Below, piece by piece: positions 9,215 through 20,634 of a DNA stretch of 64,000 nt. Made by a program: the position numbers and the translations under genes. Source of the stretch: Brenneria rubrifaciens (GTDB taxonomy: Bacteria > Pseudomonadota > Gammaproteobacteria > Enterobacterales > Enterobacteriaceae); assembly GCF_005484945.1 (NCBI RefSeq), contig NZ_CP034035.1, positions 1,178,001-1,242,000 of the forward strand. The letters are read 5' to 3'. The notes under the pieces are model-generated. The model saw nothing but the letters and a program-made list of their open reading frames with translations. It did not search any database and was not told where the DNA came from. Numbering within the stretch: position 1 is the first letter of the stretch; every line of letters begins with the position of its first letter.

Positions 9215-12022
9215 ATGCAGAACGGCGCAATGAAGGCCTGGCTGGATTCCTCCTATCTGGCGGGCGCAAACCAGTCCTACATAGAAGAGCTCTATGAAGA
9301 TTTTTTAACCGATCCGGATTCTATTGATCTCAGCTGGCGCACGATTTTCCAGCAACTGCCCACTACTGGGGTCAAGCCCGATCAACTCCATTCTAAAACG
9401 CGTGAATACTTCCGCCGTTTGGCGAAAGATTCGTCACGCTTTTCCTCATCAATTACCGATCCTGACATGGATGCCAAGCAGGTCAAAGTGTTGCAGTTAA
9501 TCAACGCTTTCCGTTTTCGCGGCCATCAACAGGCGAACCTCGATCCGATTGATCTGCGCCCGCAGATACCGGTCGCTGAACTGGATCTGGATTACCATAA
9601 CCTGACGCAGGATGATTTGCAGGAAACCTTCAACGTAGGTTCCTTTGCGATTGGCAAAGAGACCATGAAGCTGGCGGATCTGTATGAGGCGCTGAAACGC
9701 ACCTATTGCGGACCCATCGGCGCCGAATACATGCACATTACCAATACGGAAGAAAAACGCTGGATTCAGCACCGTATTGAATCGGTTATCGGCCAACCGT
9801 CGTTCAGCGCTGAGGAGAAAAAGCGCTTCCTGAAAGAGTTGACGGCGGCAGAAGGTCTTGAGCGCTATCTTGGGGCAAAATTTCCCGGCGCCAAGCGCTT
9901 CTCACTGGAGGGCGGCGATGCCCTGGTGCCGATGCTGAAAGAGATGATCCGTCATGCGGGCAAAAATGGGACGCGTGAAGCGGTGCTTGGCATGGCTCAC
10001 CGCGGTCGCCTGAATGTGCTGATCAACGTCCTGGGTAAACAATCACAGGATCTGTTCGACGAATTCGCCGGTAAGCACAAAGAACATCTCGGCACGGGGG
10101 ACGTGAAATATCATCAGGGCTTCTCCGCCGATATTGAAACCGAAGGGGGACTGGTTCACCTGGCGCTGGCGTTCAACCCTTCGCATCTGGAGATCGTCAG
10201 TCCGGTGGTGACGGGCTCGGTCCGTGCTCGTCTGGATCGCTTGAATAGTCAGAGCGGTCCGCGCGTACTGCCGGTAACCATTCACGGTGATGCGGCGATC
10301 AGCGGTCAGGGCGTGGTGCAGGAACTGCTGAACATGTCGACGGTGCGCGGCTACGAAGTCGGCGGCACGCTGCGTATTGTCATCAACAACCGTATCGGCT
10401 TTACCACATCTAACCTGTTGGATATCCGGTCGACGGAATACTGTACGGATATCGGCAAGATGGTTCAGGCGCCGATTTTCCACGTGAATGCCGACGATCC
10501 TGAAGCGGTTGCGTTTGTGACCCGCCTGGCGCTCGATTTTCGTAACACGTTTAAGCGTGATGTGTTTGTCGATCTGATTTGCTATCGCCGTCATGGGCAT
10601 AATGAAGCGGATGAGCCGAGCGCCACGCAGCCGATGATGTATCATAAGATCAAAAAACATCCGACGCCGCGAAAGGTGTATGCCGATCGTCTGGAACAGG
10701 AGAAAGTCATTACGCTTGAAGACGCGACCGAAATGGTCAACCTGTATCGTGATGCGTTGGATGCCGGTGAGTGCGTGGTGGAAGAGTGGCGAGAGATGGA
10801 CATTCAGTCCTTTACCTGGACGCCTTATCTGCATCACGAATGGGATGAACCGTATCCGCATAAAGTCGGGATGAAGCGTCTACAGGAACTCGCCAAACGT
10901 ATCAGCGATGTGCCGGAAGGCATTGAGATTCATCCTCGCGTCGCCAAGGTTTATAAAGACCGCGGCGAGATGGCGCTCGGCAATAAACCATTTGACTGGG
11001 GGGCAGCGGAAAATCTGGCCTACGCGACGCTGGTGGATGACGGCGTTTCTATTCGTCTGTCGGGCGAAGATACCGGGCGCGGAACATTCTTCCATCGTCA
11101 TGCGGTGATCCACAATCAGAAAAACGGTTCCAGCTATACCCCACTAAACCACGTGCATAACTCGCAAGGTAAGTTCAATGTCTGGGACTCTGTATTGTCC
11201 GAGGAAGCGGTGCTGGCATTCGAGTATGGCTATGCCACGGCGGAACCGCGGACGCTGACGATCTGGGAGGCGCAATTCGGCGACTTTGCCAACGGCGCTC
11301 AGGTGGTTATCGATCAGTTCATCAGTTCCGGCGAACAGAAATGGGGACGGATGTGTGGCCTGGTCATGCTGTTGCCGCATGGGTATGAAGGTCAAGGCCC
11401 GGAACACTCATCAGCCAGATTGGAGCGCTATCTGCAATTGTGCGCCGAACAGAACATGCAGGTGTGTATTCCCTCGACCCCGGCTCAGGTCTATCACATG
11501 CTGCGCCGTCAGGCGTTGCGCGGCATGCGCCGTCCGTTAATTGTGATGTCGCCGAAATCGCTGTTGCGTCACCCGCTGGCAATTTCGTCTCTGGATGAGT
11601 TGGCTGACGGTCAATTTCAGCCAGCGATTGGCGAAGTTGACGACCTGGCGCCCAAAGCCATCAAACGCGTCGTTCTCTGCTCCGGTAAGGTTTACTATGA
11701 TTTAGTGGAGCAACGTCGTAAGAACGATCAAAAAGATGTGGCCATTGTGCGTATCGAACAGCTTTACCCGTTCCCGCATCAGGCAGTTCAGGCGGTGCTT
11801 GAACCCTTCGCGCATGTGCATGATTTCGTGTGGTGTCAGGAAGAACCGTTGAATCAGGGAGCCTGGTATTGCAGCCAGCATCATCTCCGTGAAGTTATTC
11901 CCTTTGGGGCTTCTTTGCGTTACGCCGGACGTCCGGCATCGGCTTCGCCTGCTGTTGGCTATTTCTCCGTACACCAGAAACAACAACAAGCTCTGGTTAA
12001 TGACGCGCTGAACGTTGATTAA
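9215..12022 (+). CDS. sucA: 2-oxoglutarate dehydrogenase E1 component
   Basis: Thiamine-diphosphate-dependent decarboxylase of the 2-oxoglutarate dehydrogenase complex; it passes the succinyl group to the lipoyl arm of SucB. 935 residues from the second of two adjacent ATGs (E. coli 933). The N-terminal QNGAMKAWLDSSYLAGANQSYIEELYEDFL segment is the conserved E2-binding arm. Later blocks such as GMAHRGRLNVLINVLGK, HGDAAISGQGVV and the RRHGHNEADEP region are the ThDP and substrate sites. Followed 17 bases later by sucB. The lpd (E3) gene is not in this window. Confidence 0.97.
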   Translation: MQNGAMKAWLDSSYLAGANQSYIEELYEDFLTDPDSIDLSWRTIFQQLPTTGVKPDQLHSKTREYFRRLAKDSSRFSSSITDPDMDAKQVKVLQLINAFRFRGHQQANLDPIDLRPQIPVAELDLDYHNLTQDDLQETFNVGSFAIGKETMKLADLYEALKRTYCGPIGAEYMHITNTEEKRWIQHRIESVIGQPSFSAEEKKRFLKELTAAEGLERYLGAKFPGAKRFSLEGGDALVPMLKEMIRHAGKNGTREAVLGMAHRGRLNVLINVLGKQSQDLFDEFAGKHKEHLGTGDVKYHQGFSADIETEGGLVHLALAFNPSHLEIVSPVVTGSVRARLDRLNSQSGPRVLPVTIHGDAAISGQGVVQELLNMSTVRGYEVGGTLRIVINNRIGFTTSNLLDIRSTEYCTDIGKMVQAPIFHVNADDPEAVAFVTRLALDFRNTFKRDVFVDLICYRRHGHNEADEPSATQPMMYHKIKKHPTPRKVYADRLEQEKVITLEDATEMVNLYRDALDAGECVVEEWREMDIQSFTWTPYLHHEWDEPYPHKVGMKRLQELAKRISDVPEGIEIHPRVAKVYKDRGEMALGNKPFDWGAAENLAYATLVDDGVSIRLSGEDTGRGTFFHRHAVIHNQKNGSSYTPLNHVHNSQGKFNVWDSVLSEEAVLAFEYGYATAEPRTLTIWEAQFGDFANGAQVVIDQFISSGEQKWGRMCGLVMLLPHGYEGQGPEHSSARLERYLQLCAEQNMQVCIPSTPAQVYHMLRRQALRGMRRPLIVMSPKSLLRHPLAISSLDELADGQFQPAIGEVDDLAPKAIKRVVLCSGKVYYDLVEQRRKNDQKDVAIVRIEQLYPFPHQAVQAVLEPFAHVHDFVWCQEEPLNQGAWYCSQHHLREVIPFGASLRYAGRPASASPAVGYFSVHQKQQQALVNDALNVD

Positions 12023-12039
12023 ATTTAAAAGGATAGATA

Positions 12040-13269
12040 ATGAGTAGCGTAGATATTCTCGTTCCCGACCTGCCTGAATCGGTAGCCGACGCCACTGTTG
12101 CCACCTGGCACAAAAAACCAGGCGATAGCGTCCAGCGTGACGAAGTGCTGGTTGAAATTGAAACCGACAAAGTCATTTTGGAAGTGCCTGCTTCTGAGGC
12201 CGGTATTCTGGAGGCTGTTCTGGAGGATGAAGGCGCCACGGTGACCTCTCGCCAGGTGTTGGGCCGCCTTCGTGCTGGCGACAGCTCCGGTAAAGAAACC
12301 AGCGAGAAATCACAGAATCAGGAATCTACTCCGGCGCAGCGTCACACCGCGGGGCTGGAAGAAGAAAATAATGATGCGCTCAGTCCGGCGATTCGCCGCC
12401 TGATTGCGGAGCATGACCTTGATGCTTCCGCCATTAAAGGCAGCGGCGTCGGCGGACGAATCATCCGTGAAGATGTTGATAAATATCTGGCTGCGCAGCA
12501 GAAAGATAAAGACGTTAAGAAAGAAGAAAAGCCTGCCGCGTCCTCTTCCCCTGAGCCTGCACTCGGCGGCCGCAGCGAAAAACGTGTGCCGATGACGCGG
12601 TTGCGCAAACGCGTTGCCGAACGTTTGCTGGAAGCGAAAAACAGTACCGCGATGTTGACGACGTTCAACGAAGTCAACATGAAACCTATCATGGATCTGC
12701 GCAAGCTGTATGGCGAAGCTTTCGAGAAGCGCCACGGCATACGCCTGGGCTTTATGTCCTTCTACATCAAAGCTGTGGTTGAAGCCCTGAAACGCTACCC
12801 GGAAGTGAATGCTTCCATCGACGGCGAAGACGTGGTTTACCACAACTATTTCGATGTCAGCATTGCCGTGTCGACGCCGCGCGGTCTGGTTACACCCGTG
12901 CTGCGTGAGGTCGATGCGCTGGGAATGGCGGATATTGAGAAAAAAATCAAAGAGTTGGCGTTAAAGGGCCGGGATGGAAAATTGACCGTTGAAGAACTGA
13001 CCGGCGGTAACTTCACCATTACCAACGGCGGTGTGTTTGGTTCTCTGATGTCTACGCCGATCATCAACCCGCCACAAAGTGCGATTCTTGGCATGCATGC
13101 CATTAAAGATCGTCCGATGGCGGTTGAGGGGCAGGTTGTCATATTGCCAATGATGTATCTGGCGCTGTCATACGATCATCGCCTGATCGACGGTCGTGAA
13201 TCAGTCGGTTTCCTGGTGACAGTGAAAGAGATGCTGGAAGATCCTACTCGTCTGTTGCTGGACGTCTAA
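12040..13269 (+). CDS. sucB: Dihydrolipoyl succinyltransferase (E2 of 2-oxoglutarate dehydrogenase)
   Basis: Transfers the succinyl group from SucA to CoA. 409 residues (E. coli 405). Domain order: one lipoyl domain (residues about 1-80) with the modified Lys44 in [10 protein letters not shown]; an Ala/Pro/Gln/Lys-rich linker; the E1/E3-binding domain around [29 protein letters not shown]; a second charged linker with several KK/EE pairs; then the catalytic domain from about 178, ending with the active-site [11 protein letters not shown] (His380, Asp384). Ribosome site AAAAGGAT precedes the ATG. A 207-base spacer with an 8-bp hairpin separates it from sucC. Confidence 0.97.
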   Translation: MSSVDILVPDLPESVADATVATWHKKPGDSVQRDEVLVEIETDKVILEVPASEAGILEAVLEDEGATVTSRQVLGRLRAGDSSGKETSEKSQNQESTPAQRHTAGLEEENNDALSPAIRRLIAEHDLDASAIKGSGVGGRIIREDVDKYLAAQQKDKDVKKEEKPAASSSPEPALGGRSEKRVPMTRLRKRVAERLLEAKNSTAMLTTFNEVNMKPIMDLRKLYGEAFEKRHGIRLGFMSFYIKAVVEALKRYPEVNASIDGEDVVYHNYFDVSIAVSTPRGLVTPVLREVDALGMADIEKKIKELALKGRDGKLTVEELTGGNFTITNGGVFGSLMSTPIINPPQSAILGMHAIKDRPMAVEGQVVILPMMYLALSYDHRLIDGRESVGFLVTVKEMLEDPTRLLLDV

Positions 13270-13277
13270 TCGAAGCG

Positions 13278-13305
13278 GGCGGTAAATCTGTAAAGAGTTA
13301 CCGCC
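13278..13305 (+). other. Hairpin in the sucB-sucC spacer
   Basis: GGCGGTAA (13278-13285) pairs with TTACCGCC (13298-13305) around a 12-base loop just after sucB. There is no following T-tract, so it is more likely an mRNA stability or processing element than a terminator. The remaining 170 bases before sucC show no further clear structure. Confidence 0.45.
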
Positions 13306-13476
13306 TGAGAAAATAGGTGCTATGCAGGCCGTTTTTGCGAGCGGCGTTATCCAAAAATATCAGAACGTCCAGAGACGAAGGGTCATTATCCCATCCGGGT
13401 TATCTCCGGCATGAGTCTTGACTGATAAAGAATTAAGTCCAGCGGCGTATCCCCAAACTTAAATGGATAGAACATC

Positions 13477-14643
13477 ATGAATTTACATGAATATCAGGCA
13501 AAACAGCTCTTTGCTCGGTATGGTTTACCGGCTCCGACCGGTTATGCCTGCGCCACGCCGCGTGAAGCGGAAGAAGCGGCATCTAAGATTGGTGCTGGCC
13601 CGTGGGTGGTGAAATGCCAGGTTCACGCGGGTGGCCGCGGTAAAGCGGGCGGCGTTAAAGTGGTCAGTAATAAAGAAAATATTCGCGCGTTTGCCGAAAA
13701 CTGGCTGGGTAAAAACCTGGTGACCTATCAGACGGATGCGCAGGGACAACCGGTGCATCAGATTTTGGTTGAAGCGGCCACCGAGATTGATAAAGAGCTT
13801 TATTTGGGCGCTGTTGTCGATCGCGGTAGCCGTCGCGTGGTGTTTATGGCCTCAACCGAAGGCGGCGTTGAGATTGAAAAAGTCGCTGAAGATACCCCTG
13901 AACTGATTTATAAAGCGGCGTTGGACCCGCTGACCGGACCACAGCCTTATCAGGGGCGCGAGTTAGCCTTTAAATTAGGTTTAAGCGGCAAACAAATTGC
14001 TCAGTTCACCAAAATTTTCATGGGGCTGGCAACGATGTTCCTGGAACGCGATCTGGCCTTGGTTGAAATCAACCCGCTGGTGATCACCAAAGAAGGCGAT
14101 CTGGTTTGTCTGGATGGCAAACTGGGCGCAGATGGCAATGCGTTGTTCCGTCAGCCTGAACTGCGTGAAATGCGCGATCCCAGCCAGGAGGATCCCCGTG
14201 AAGCGCATGCGGCGCAGTGGGAACTGAACTATGTGGCGCTGGACGGCAATATTGGTTGTATGGTGAACGGAGCTGGCCTGGCGATGGGAACCATGGATAT
14301 TGTTAAGCTGCACGGCGGCGCGCCGGCCAACTTTCTCGATGTGGGCGGCGGCGCAACTAAAGAACGTGTCACCGAAGCGTTCAAAATCATTTTGTCTGAT
14401 GACAAAGTGAAAGCCGTATTCGTCAATATTTTCGGCGGTATCGTGCGTTGTGATTTGATCGCTGACGGTATCATCGGCGCGGTGGCAGAAGTGGGCGTTA
14501 ACGTTCCTGTTGTCGTTCGTCTGGAAGGCAATAACGCAGAACTGGGCGCCAAAAAATTAGTGGATAGCGGCCTGAATATTATCGCTGCAACCAGCCTGAC
14601 GGATGCGGCTCAGCAAGCTGTTGCAGCAGCAGGGGGGAAATAA
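13477..14643 (+). CDS. sucC: Succinyl-CoA synthetase beta subunit (ADP-forming)
   Basis: With SucD converts succinyl-CoA, ADP and phosphate to succinate, CoA and ATP. 388 residues as in E. coli. The N-terminal ATP-grasp domain begins [18 protein letters not shown] and contains [16 protein letters not shown]. The C-terminal ligase-CoA domain has [21 protein letters not shown], the [15 protein letters not shown] block and [16 protein letters not shown]. The stop TAA shares a base with the sucD ATG (TAATG), so the subunits are translationally coupled. Confidence 0.97.
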   Translation: MNLHEYQAKQLFARYGLPAPTGYACATPREAEEAASKIGAGPWVVKCQVHAGGRGKAGGVKVVSNKENIRAFAENWLGKNLVTYQTDAQGQPVHQILVEAATEIDKELYLGAVVDRGSRRVVFMASTEGGVEIEKVAEDTPELIYKAALDPLTGPQPYQGRELAFKLGLSGKQIAQFTKIFMGLATMFLERDLALVEINPLVITKEGDLVCLDGKLGADGNALFRQPELREMRDPSQEDPREAHAAQWELNYVALDGNIGCMVNGAGLAMGTMDIVKLHGGAPANFLDVGGGATKERVTEAFKIILSDDKVKAVFVNIFGGIVRCDLIADGIIGAVAEVGVNVPVVVRLEGNNAELGAKKLVDSGLNIIAATSLTDAAQQAVAAAGGK

Positions 14644-15515
14644 TGTCCATTCTGATCGATAAAAATACCAAAGTTATTTGCCAGGGGTTCACCGGCAGTC
14701 AGGGGACTTTTCATTCTGAGCAGGCACTGGCTTACGGCACACAATTGGTGGGGGGGGTAACGCCGGGCAAGGGCGGTACCGAGCATCTGGGGCTGCCGGT
14801 TTTCAATACGGTGCGTGAAGCGGTTGAAGCCACAGGCGCGACGGCCTCGGTTATCTATGTCCCTGCGCCATTCTGCAAAGACTCCATTCTGGAAGCGATC
14901 GACGCGGGCATTGAGCTGATTATTTGTATCACTGAAGGTATCCCGACGCTGGATATGCTGATGGTAAAGGTCAAACTGGAACAAAGCGGCGTTCGGATGA
15001 TCGGTCCGAACTGTCCGGGCGTGATCACCCCGGGTGAATGTAAGATCGGTATTATGCCGGGCCATATTCACCAGCCGGGCAAAGTGGGTATCGTTTCCCG
15101 TTCTGGTACGCTGACGTATGAAGCGGTAAAACAGACGACGGATACCGGTTTGGGACAGTCCAGTTGCGTGGGTATCGGCGGTGACCCCATCCCCGGTTCT
15201 AACTTTATTGATATTTTGAAGCTGTTTGAACATGACCCTCAGACCGAAGCCATTGTCATGATTGGCGAAATCGGCGGGACGGCGGAAGAAGAAGCGGCCG
15301 CCTATATCAAAGAGCGCGTGACCAAGCCCGTTGTGGGCTATATTGCGGGCGTAACCGCGCCGAAAGGCAGGCGTATGGGCCATGCCGGTGCGATTATCGC
15401 CGGGGGTAAAGGGACTGCCGATGATAAGTTTGCCGCGCTGGAAGCCGCGGGCGTGAAAACGGTACGTAGTCTGGCGGATATCGGCGAAGCGGTAAAAACG
15501 GTACTTTCTCGCTGA
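14643..15515 (+). CDS. sucD: Succinyl-CoA synthetase alpha subunit
   Basis: Binds CoA and carries the phosphohistidine intermediate of succinyl-CoA synthetase. 290 residues. The CoA-binding N-terminal domain shows [16 protein letters not shown]; the active-site His is His247 in [28 protein letters not shown] is a strongly conserved block. It is the last gene of sdhCDAB-sucABCD and is followed by an 80-base 3' UTR ending in a strong intrinsic terminator. Confidence 0.97.
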   Translation: MSILIDKNTKVICQGFTGSQGTFHSEQALAYGTQLVGGVTPGKGGTEHLGLPVFNTVREAVEATGATASVIYVPAPFCKDSILEAIDAGIELIICITEGIPTLDMLMVKVKLEQSGVRMIGPNCPGVITPGECKIGIMPGHIHQPGKVGIVSRSGTLTYEAVKQTTDTGLGQSSCVGIGGDPIPGSNFIDILKLFEHDPQTEAIVMIGEIGGTAEEEAAAYIKERVTKPVVGYIAGVTAPKGRRMGHAGAIIAGGKGTADDKFAALEAAGVKTVRSLADIGEAVKTVLSR

Positions 15516-15597
15516 GCCGGAAATAACGGCAAACGCATTAATGTATCACACGGTTAAAGTTCGACATGTCGGCCACCCAGAGTGGCCTTTTTTTTTG
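15516..15597 (+). ncRNA. sdhX: Possible SdhX (RybD) sRNA from the suc 3' UTR
   Basis: In E. coli the 3' UTR of the sdh-suc transcript is processed to the Hfq-dependent sRNA SdhX. Here the sucD 3' UTR is about 80 bases and ends with a compact hairpin and nine T residues, as expected for an Hfq-binding 3' end. The 5' border of any processed RNA cannot be fixed from sequence, so the span given is the whole UTR. Position and terminator are seen; the sRNA function is inferred from synteny. Confidence 0.45.
15571..15596 (+). terminator. Intrinsic terminator of sdhCDAB-sucABCD
   Basis: GGCCAC (15571-15576) pairs with GTGGCC (15582-15587) around CCAGA, followed directly by nine T residues (15588-15596). 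This is a textbook rho-independent terminator on the plus strand. Confidence 0.9.
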
Positions 15598-15877
15598 CAG
15601 AAAAAATAGTCTATTCAAACGGTTTTCACAATAAAATGGTATTCTCAGTAAAAATAACAATGCAATAACAAAAAGATACGTAAATATCATTGATAACATG
15701 CGGAAAAGACAAAAAAACAGAAATAGGTAAACTTAAAATTCAAGATAATTTGTCGAGACTAAAGTAAAAAATATATTGCTGAATTAATTTTTATTTCAAC
15801 TTTGATATCACATGTATTTAACAATGGAGACATATATCAAATTTATAAAAACCCATGATTAACAAATAGAAGCTAAA

Positions 15878-15891
15878 TTGCGACAGATCAA
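15878..15891. promoter_or_regulatory. FNR-like box 1 upstream of cydA
   Basis: TTGCGACAGATCAA fits FNR TTGAT-N4-ATCAA at eight of ten core positions, with a perfect right half-site. It shares 17 of 18 bases (15874-15891) with a second copy 52 bases downstream. Confidence 0.55.
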
Positions 15892-15929
15892 AATCTACTT
15901 CTGGATATATTCTTTAAAATACGCTTAAA

Positions 15930-15943
15930 TTGCGGCAGATCAA
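15930..15943. promoter_or_regulatory. FNR-like box 2 upstream of cydA
   Basis: TTGCGGCAGATCAA, again eight of ten FNR core positions. Centre-to-centre distance to box 1 is 52 bases, about five helical turns. As I recall, E. coli cydAB also has two FNR sites roughly 54 bases apart through which FNR represses under strict anaerobiosis. Confidence 0.55.
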
Positions 15944-16256
15944 TTATTGCCTGTTGTGCGTTTTGATGGAAAAGTTGATTTGAAAACAAAAACCCAATCT
16001 ATGTCACGTAAAAACCTATTTATTGTAGGGGATTACAGGCGTAATATATTTCTACCTGTTCGAGGGTAGGATATTTGTAATATTTATGATCTTTCTTTGG
16101 CTTACCGTTGGATTCGCTGAATTATTGGGCGGCGTATGTTAAGCCTGTGCTAAAGCAATTTTTTGTTGTGTTCTTTTTGGGTGTCTACTGCCGGGTTTTT
16201 AGTGGCTTGTCAGCTTCTGCAAGCTAAAACCTTCCTGCGAGGAGCAAGGAGTCAAG

Positions 16257-17825
16257 ATGTTTGATATAGTCGAACTGTCACGCTTACAGTTTGCCTTAAC
16301 CGCGATGTACCATTTTCTATTCGTGCCATTAACGCTGGGGATGGCGTTCTTGCTGGCGATTATGGAAACGGTATATGTGCTGTCTGGCAAACAAATCTAT
16401 AAAGATATGACCAAGTTCTGGGGCAAGTTATTTGCGATTAACTTTGCGCTGGGCGTTGCAACCGGGCTGACCATGGAGTTCCAGTTTGGTACAAACTGGT
16501 CGTATTTCTCGCATTATGTCGGGGATATTTTTGGCGCGCCGCTGGCCATTGAAGGATTAATGGCGTTCTTCCTGGAATCCACCTTTGTTGGCTTGTTCTT
16601 TTTCGGCTGGGACCGTCTGGGAAAAGTGCAACACATGGCGGTTACCTGGCTTGTTGCGTTGGGCTCAAACTTTTCCGCGTTGTGGATTCTGGTGGCGAAC
16701 GGCTGGATGCAAAACCCCGTCGCTTCTGATTTCAATTTTGAAACCATGCGTATGGAAATGGTGAGCTTCGCCGATCTGGTGCTGAACCCGGTTGCTCAGG
16801 TGAAATTCGTTCACACTGTCGCTGCGGGCTATACCACCGGCGCCATGTTCATCTTGGGGATTAGCTCCTACTATCTGCTGAAAGGCCGTGATATCGCTTT
16901 CGCCAAGCGTTCTTTCGCCATTGCCGCCAGTTTCGGTCTTGCTTCCGTTTTATCCGTTATCGTGCTGGGTGATGAGTCCGGTTATGAAATGGGGGACGTG
17001 CAGAAAACCAAGCTCGCCGCGATTGAAGCAGAATGGGAAACGCAACCCGCGCCAGCTTCCTTTACCCTGATTGGTTTGCCGGATCAGGACAATATGGAAA
17101 ACAACTATGCCATCAGGATACCGTATGTTTTGGGTCTGATTGCCACGCGTTCTACCGACAAGCAAGTGACTGGCCTTAAAGAACTGATGGAAATGCATCA
17201 GGTTCGTATCCGTAATGGTATGAAGGCTTACCAGTTGCTGGAAGAACTGCGTGCCGGCAACACCGATCCTGCCGTTAAAGAAGCGTTTAACCAGTCTAAA
17301 CAGGATTTGGGGTACGGCATGTTACTGAAACGCTATACGCCTAAGGTAACTGATGCAACTGAAGAACAAATTCAGCAGGCAACCAAAGACTCTATTCCAC
17401 GCGTTGCACCGCTGTATTTCTCTTTCCGTATCATGGTGGCTTGCGGCATCCTGATGTTGCTGATCATCGGTCTGTCCTTCTGGACCGTGCTGCGTGGAAA
17501 AATAGGTCAGAAAAGATGGCTGCACCGTGTGGCGCTGTATGGTATTCCATTGCCGTGGATCGCGGTTGAAGCGGGCTGGTTTGTCGCAGAATACGGTCGT
17601 CAGCCTTGGGCCATCGGTGAAATACTGCCGACTGCGGTGGCAAACTCATCGCTGACCGCAGGGGATATCCTCTTCTCTATGGCGCTGATTTGTGGCCTGT
17701 ATACGCTATTCCTGATCGCGGAAATGTATCTGATGTTCAAATACGCACGCCTTGGCCCAAGCAGCCTGAAAACAGGGCGCTACCACTTTGAACAACCCAT
17801 AGCGGTTGCGCAGGAAGCACGGTAA
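16257..17825 (+). CDS. cydA: Cytochrome bd-I ubiquinol oxidase subunit I
   Basis: Quinol-oxidising and heme-bearing subunit of the high-affinity terminal oxidase, inner membrane. 522 residues as in E. coli, including the long Q-loop (about 250-390). His19, a heme b595 ligand in E. coli, is in [12 protein letters not shown]. The [13 protein letters not shown] motif, diagnostic of CydA, is near residue 445. Multiple transmembrane segments. A GCGAGGAGCAAGGAG ribosome site precedes ATG at 16257. The cydB start follows 13 bases after the stop. Confidence 0.97.
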   Translation: MFDIVELSRLQFALTAMYHFLFVPLTLGMAFLLAIMETVYVLSGKQIYKDMTKFWGKLFAINFALGVATGLTMEFQFGTNWSYFSHYVGDIFGAPLAIEGLMAFFLESTFVGLFFFGWDRLGKVQHMAVTWLVALGSNFSALWILVANGWMQNPVASDFNFETMRMEMVSFADLVLNPVAQVKFVHTVAAGYTTGAMFILGISSYYLLKGRDIAFAKRSFAIAASFGLASVLSVIVLGDESGYEMGDVQKTKLAAIEAEWETQPAPASFTLIGLPDQDNMENNYAIRIPYVLGLIATRSTDKQVTGLKELMEMHQVRIRNGMKAYQLLEELRAGNTDPAVKEAFNQSKQDLGYGMLLKRYTPKVTDATEEQIQQATKDSIPRVAPLYFSFRIMVACGILMLLIIGLSFWTVLRGKIGQKRWLHRVALYGIPLPWIAVEAGWFVAEYGRQPWAIGEILPTAVANSSLTAGDILFSMALICGLYTLFLIAEMYLMFKYARLGPSSLKTGRYHFEQPIAVAQEAR

Positions 17826-17838
17826 ACAGGAGTCCACT

Positions 17839-18978
17839 ATGTTTGAATATGAAGTCTTGCGTTTTATCTGGTGGCTGTTGATCGGCATCTTGCTGATTGG
17901 TTTTGCCGTCACTGATGGTTTTGATATGGGGGTTGGGATACTGGTTCGTTTGATGGGGCGTGGAGATACCGAACGCCGCGTGATGATCAACAGTATCGCC
18001 CCGCACTGGGACGGAAACCAGGTGTGGCTGATCACGGCGGGCGGCGCGCTGTTTGCTGCCTGGCCGATGGTCTACGCCGCCGCGTTCTCCGGCTTCTACA
18101 TTGCGATGATTCTAGTGTTGGCATCATTGTTCTTCCGCCCGGTCGGTTTTGACTATCGTTCAAAAATCGAAGATCCGCGCTGGCGCAACATGTGGGACTG
18201 GGGCATCTTTATCGGCAGCTTCGTCCCGCCTGTGGTGATCGGTGTGGCGTTCGGTAACCTGTTGCAGGGCGTACCGTTCCATGTGGATGAATATCTGCGC
18301 TTGTACTATACCGGCAACTTTTTCCAGCTCCTCAATCCGTTTGGCCTGCTGGCGGGTATTGTCAGCCTGACCATGATTGTGGCGCAGGGCGCGACCTACC
18401 TGATGATGCGAACGACTGGCGATTTGCACGTTCGTTCAAAATCGGCGGCACAGATCTCCGCGTTGGTCATGATGGTGACGTTCGCGCTGGCCGGTGTCTG
18501 GGTGATTTACGGTATTGATGGCTATGTCGTAACGTCCGTGATAAACACGGCGGCTGAGTCTAATCCGCTGCACAAAGAAGTAGCGCATCAGGCAGGTGCC
18601 TGGTTGATTAATTTCAACAATTATCCTGTACTGTGGGCGATTCCTCTGTTGGGTGTGGTATTACCGCTGCTGACCATCGTGACGGCCAGAATGGAGAAAG
18701 GGGCATGGGCTTTCCTGTTTTCCTCACTGACCATCGCCTGTGTGATTCTGACGGTGGGTGTTGCGATGTTCCCATTCATCATGCCATCGTCAACAGCGCC
18801 GAATGTCAGCCTCACTCTGTGGGATGCGACCTCCAGCCTGTTGACCCTAAAAGTCATGACCGTGGTGGCGATCATTTTCGTCCCGATTGTGCTGTCTTAT
18901 ACGGCCTGGTGTTACTACAAAATGTTCGGACGGATTACCAAAGAACATATTGAGCAAAACTCTCACTCTATGTACTAA
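17839..18978 (+). CDS. cydB: Cytochrome bd-I ubiquinol oxidase subunit II
   Basis: Structural partner of CydA in the bd oxidase; 379 residues as in E. coli, with about eight transmembrane helices. Starts MFEYEVLRFIWWLLIGILLIGFAVTDGFDMGVG, the universal CydB N-terminus, after AAACAGGAG. An earlier in-frame ATG at 17806 overlaps cydA and is rejected on length. GNQVWLITAGGALFAAWP and FRPVGFDYRSK are intact. Followed by cydX in the same operon. Confidence 0.97.
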   Translation: MFEYEVLRFIWWLLIGILLIGFAVTDGFDMGVGILVRLMGRGDTERRVMINSIAPHWDGNQVWLITAGGALFAAWPMVYAAAFSGFYIAMILVLASLFFRPVGFDYRSKIEDPRWRNMWDWGIFIGSFVPPVVIGVAFGNLLQGVPFHVDEYLRLYYTGNFFQLLNPFGLLAGIVSLTMIVAQGATYLMMRTTGDLHVRSKSAAQISALVMMVTFALAGVWVIYGIDGYVVTSVINTAAESNPLHKEVAHQAGAWLINFNNYPVLWAIPLLGVVLPLLTIVTARMEKGAWAFLFSSLTIACVILTVGVAMFPFIMPSSTAPNVSLTLWDATSSLLTLKVMTVVAIIFVPIVLSYTAWCYYKMFGRITKEHIEQNSHSMY

Positions 18979-18994
18979 GTAAGGAGCTTATTTT

Positions 18995-19111
18995 ATGTGG
19001 TATTTTGCCTGGATACTCGGAACGCTTCTTGCTTGTTCACTGGGGATTATCACTGCCCTGGCGCTTGAGCAGAGCGAGGCAAGTAAAGTGACCGAAGATA
19101 AAACGCAATGA
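18995..19111 (+). CDS. cydX: Cytochrome bd oxidase small subunit CydX
   Basis: A 38-residue single-pass membrane protein. It begins MWYFAWILGTLLACS and continues with an ALALEQSEA tail, as in E. coli CydX (37 residues). It is needed for assembly and stability of the bd oxidase hemes. Ribosome site AAGGAG lies eight bases before ATG. The stop overlaps the ybgE ATG (ATGA), so the two are coupled. Confidence 0.95.
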   Translation: MWYFAWILGTLLACSLGIITALALEQSEASKVTEDKTQ

Positions 19112-19401
19112 GTGATTTGGTCGATAAACTCTATCGTCTGATGGATAAGAGCCCGCTAAGGGCTCTTTCCCTTATCATGGCCCTGCTGGTGGCCGGTTGT
19201 GTTTTCTGGGATCCCGCGCGTTTTGCCGCTCGTACCAGTGAGTTGTCCGTTTGGCAGGGTTTTTTGCTGATTTGGGCGGTGTGTGCAGGTGTGGTCCACG
19301 GCGTTGGTTTTCGCCCTCGTCGAGTGCGTTGGCGCGCTTTTTTTTCGCCGCTTCCGGCCTTTGTGATCCTGTGCGCAGGTTTGTATTACTTCTTTAGCTA
19401 A
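19108..19401 (+). CDS. ybgE: Cyd operon protein YbgE
   Basis: 97-residue inner-membrane protein with about three hydrophobic segments (residues 17-35, 46-66, 78-95), the fourth gene of the cyd operon. Family YbgE (cyd_oper_ybgE) is nearly always linked to cydABX but its function is not established. It overlaps cydX by four bases. A 10-bp stem-loop followed by TTTTCTTT lies shortly downstream, so the cyd operon probably ends here. Confidence 0.92.
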   Translation: MSDLVDKLYRLMDKSPLRALSLIMALLVAGCVFWDPARFAARTSELSVWQGFLLIWAVCAGVVHGVGFRPRRVRWRAFFSPLPAFVILCAGLYYFFS

Positions 19402-19420
19402 AATTGCCGCCTGTTCCGTT

Positions 19421-19457
19421 TAATTATGGGGTGCTTGCTACCCATAATTATTTTCTT
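19421..19457 (+). terminator. Terminator between ybgE and ybgC
   Basis: TAATTATGGG (19421-19430) and CCCATAATTA (19441-19450) are exact inverted repeats around a 10-base loop, followed by TTTTCTTT. The stem is mostly A-T, so termination may be partial and allow some readthrough from cyd into tol-pal. Confidence 0.65.
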
Positions 19458-19534
19458 TCCACTGTCACAATCCATTCCAAACCTCATATCTCTTGCGTAT
19501 AGTAGCGATGTTTATTGCATTACCGGGATGCAGA

Positions 19535-20622
<1,088 letters not shown>

Positions 20623-20634
20623 TCAGGGGGAGGC

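Larger units (their letters stand above)
15598..16256 (+). promoter_or_regulatory. Long AT-rich control region of cydAB
   Basis: About 660 bases without a gene, clearly richer in A/T than the flanks. It contains two FNR-like boxes (15878-15891 and 15930-15943) and probably several promoters, as the E. coli cydAB upstream region does. I could not assign a single best promoter. No open frame of protein-like character was found. Confidence 0.6.

Noticed and set aside
10043..10861. 272-codon open frame antisense to sucA
   Set aside because: Shadow frame in a high-GC conserved gene; no ribosome site or family features. The same applies to 6940-7710 (sdhA) and 14610-15383 (sucD).
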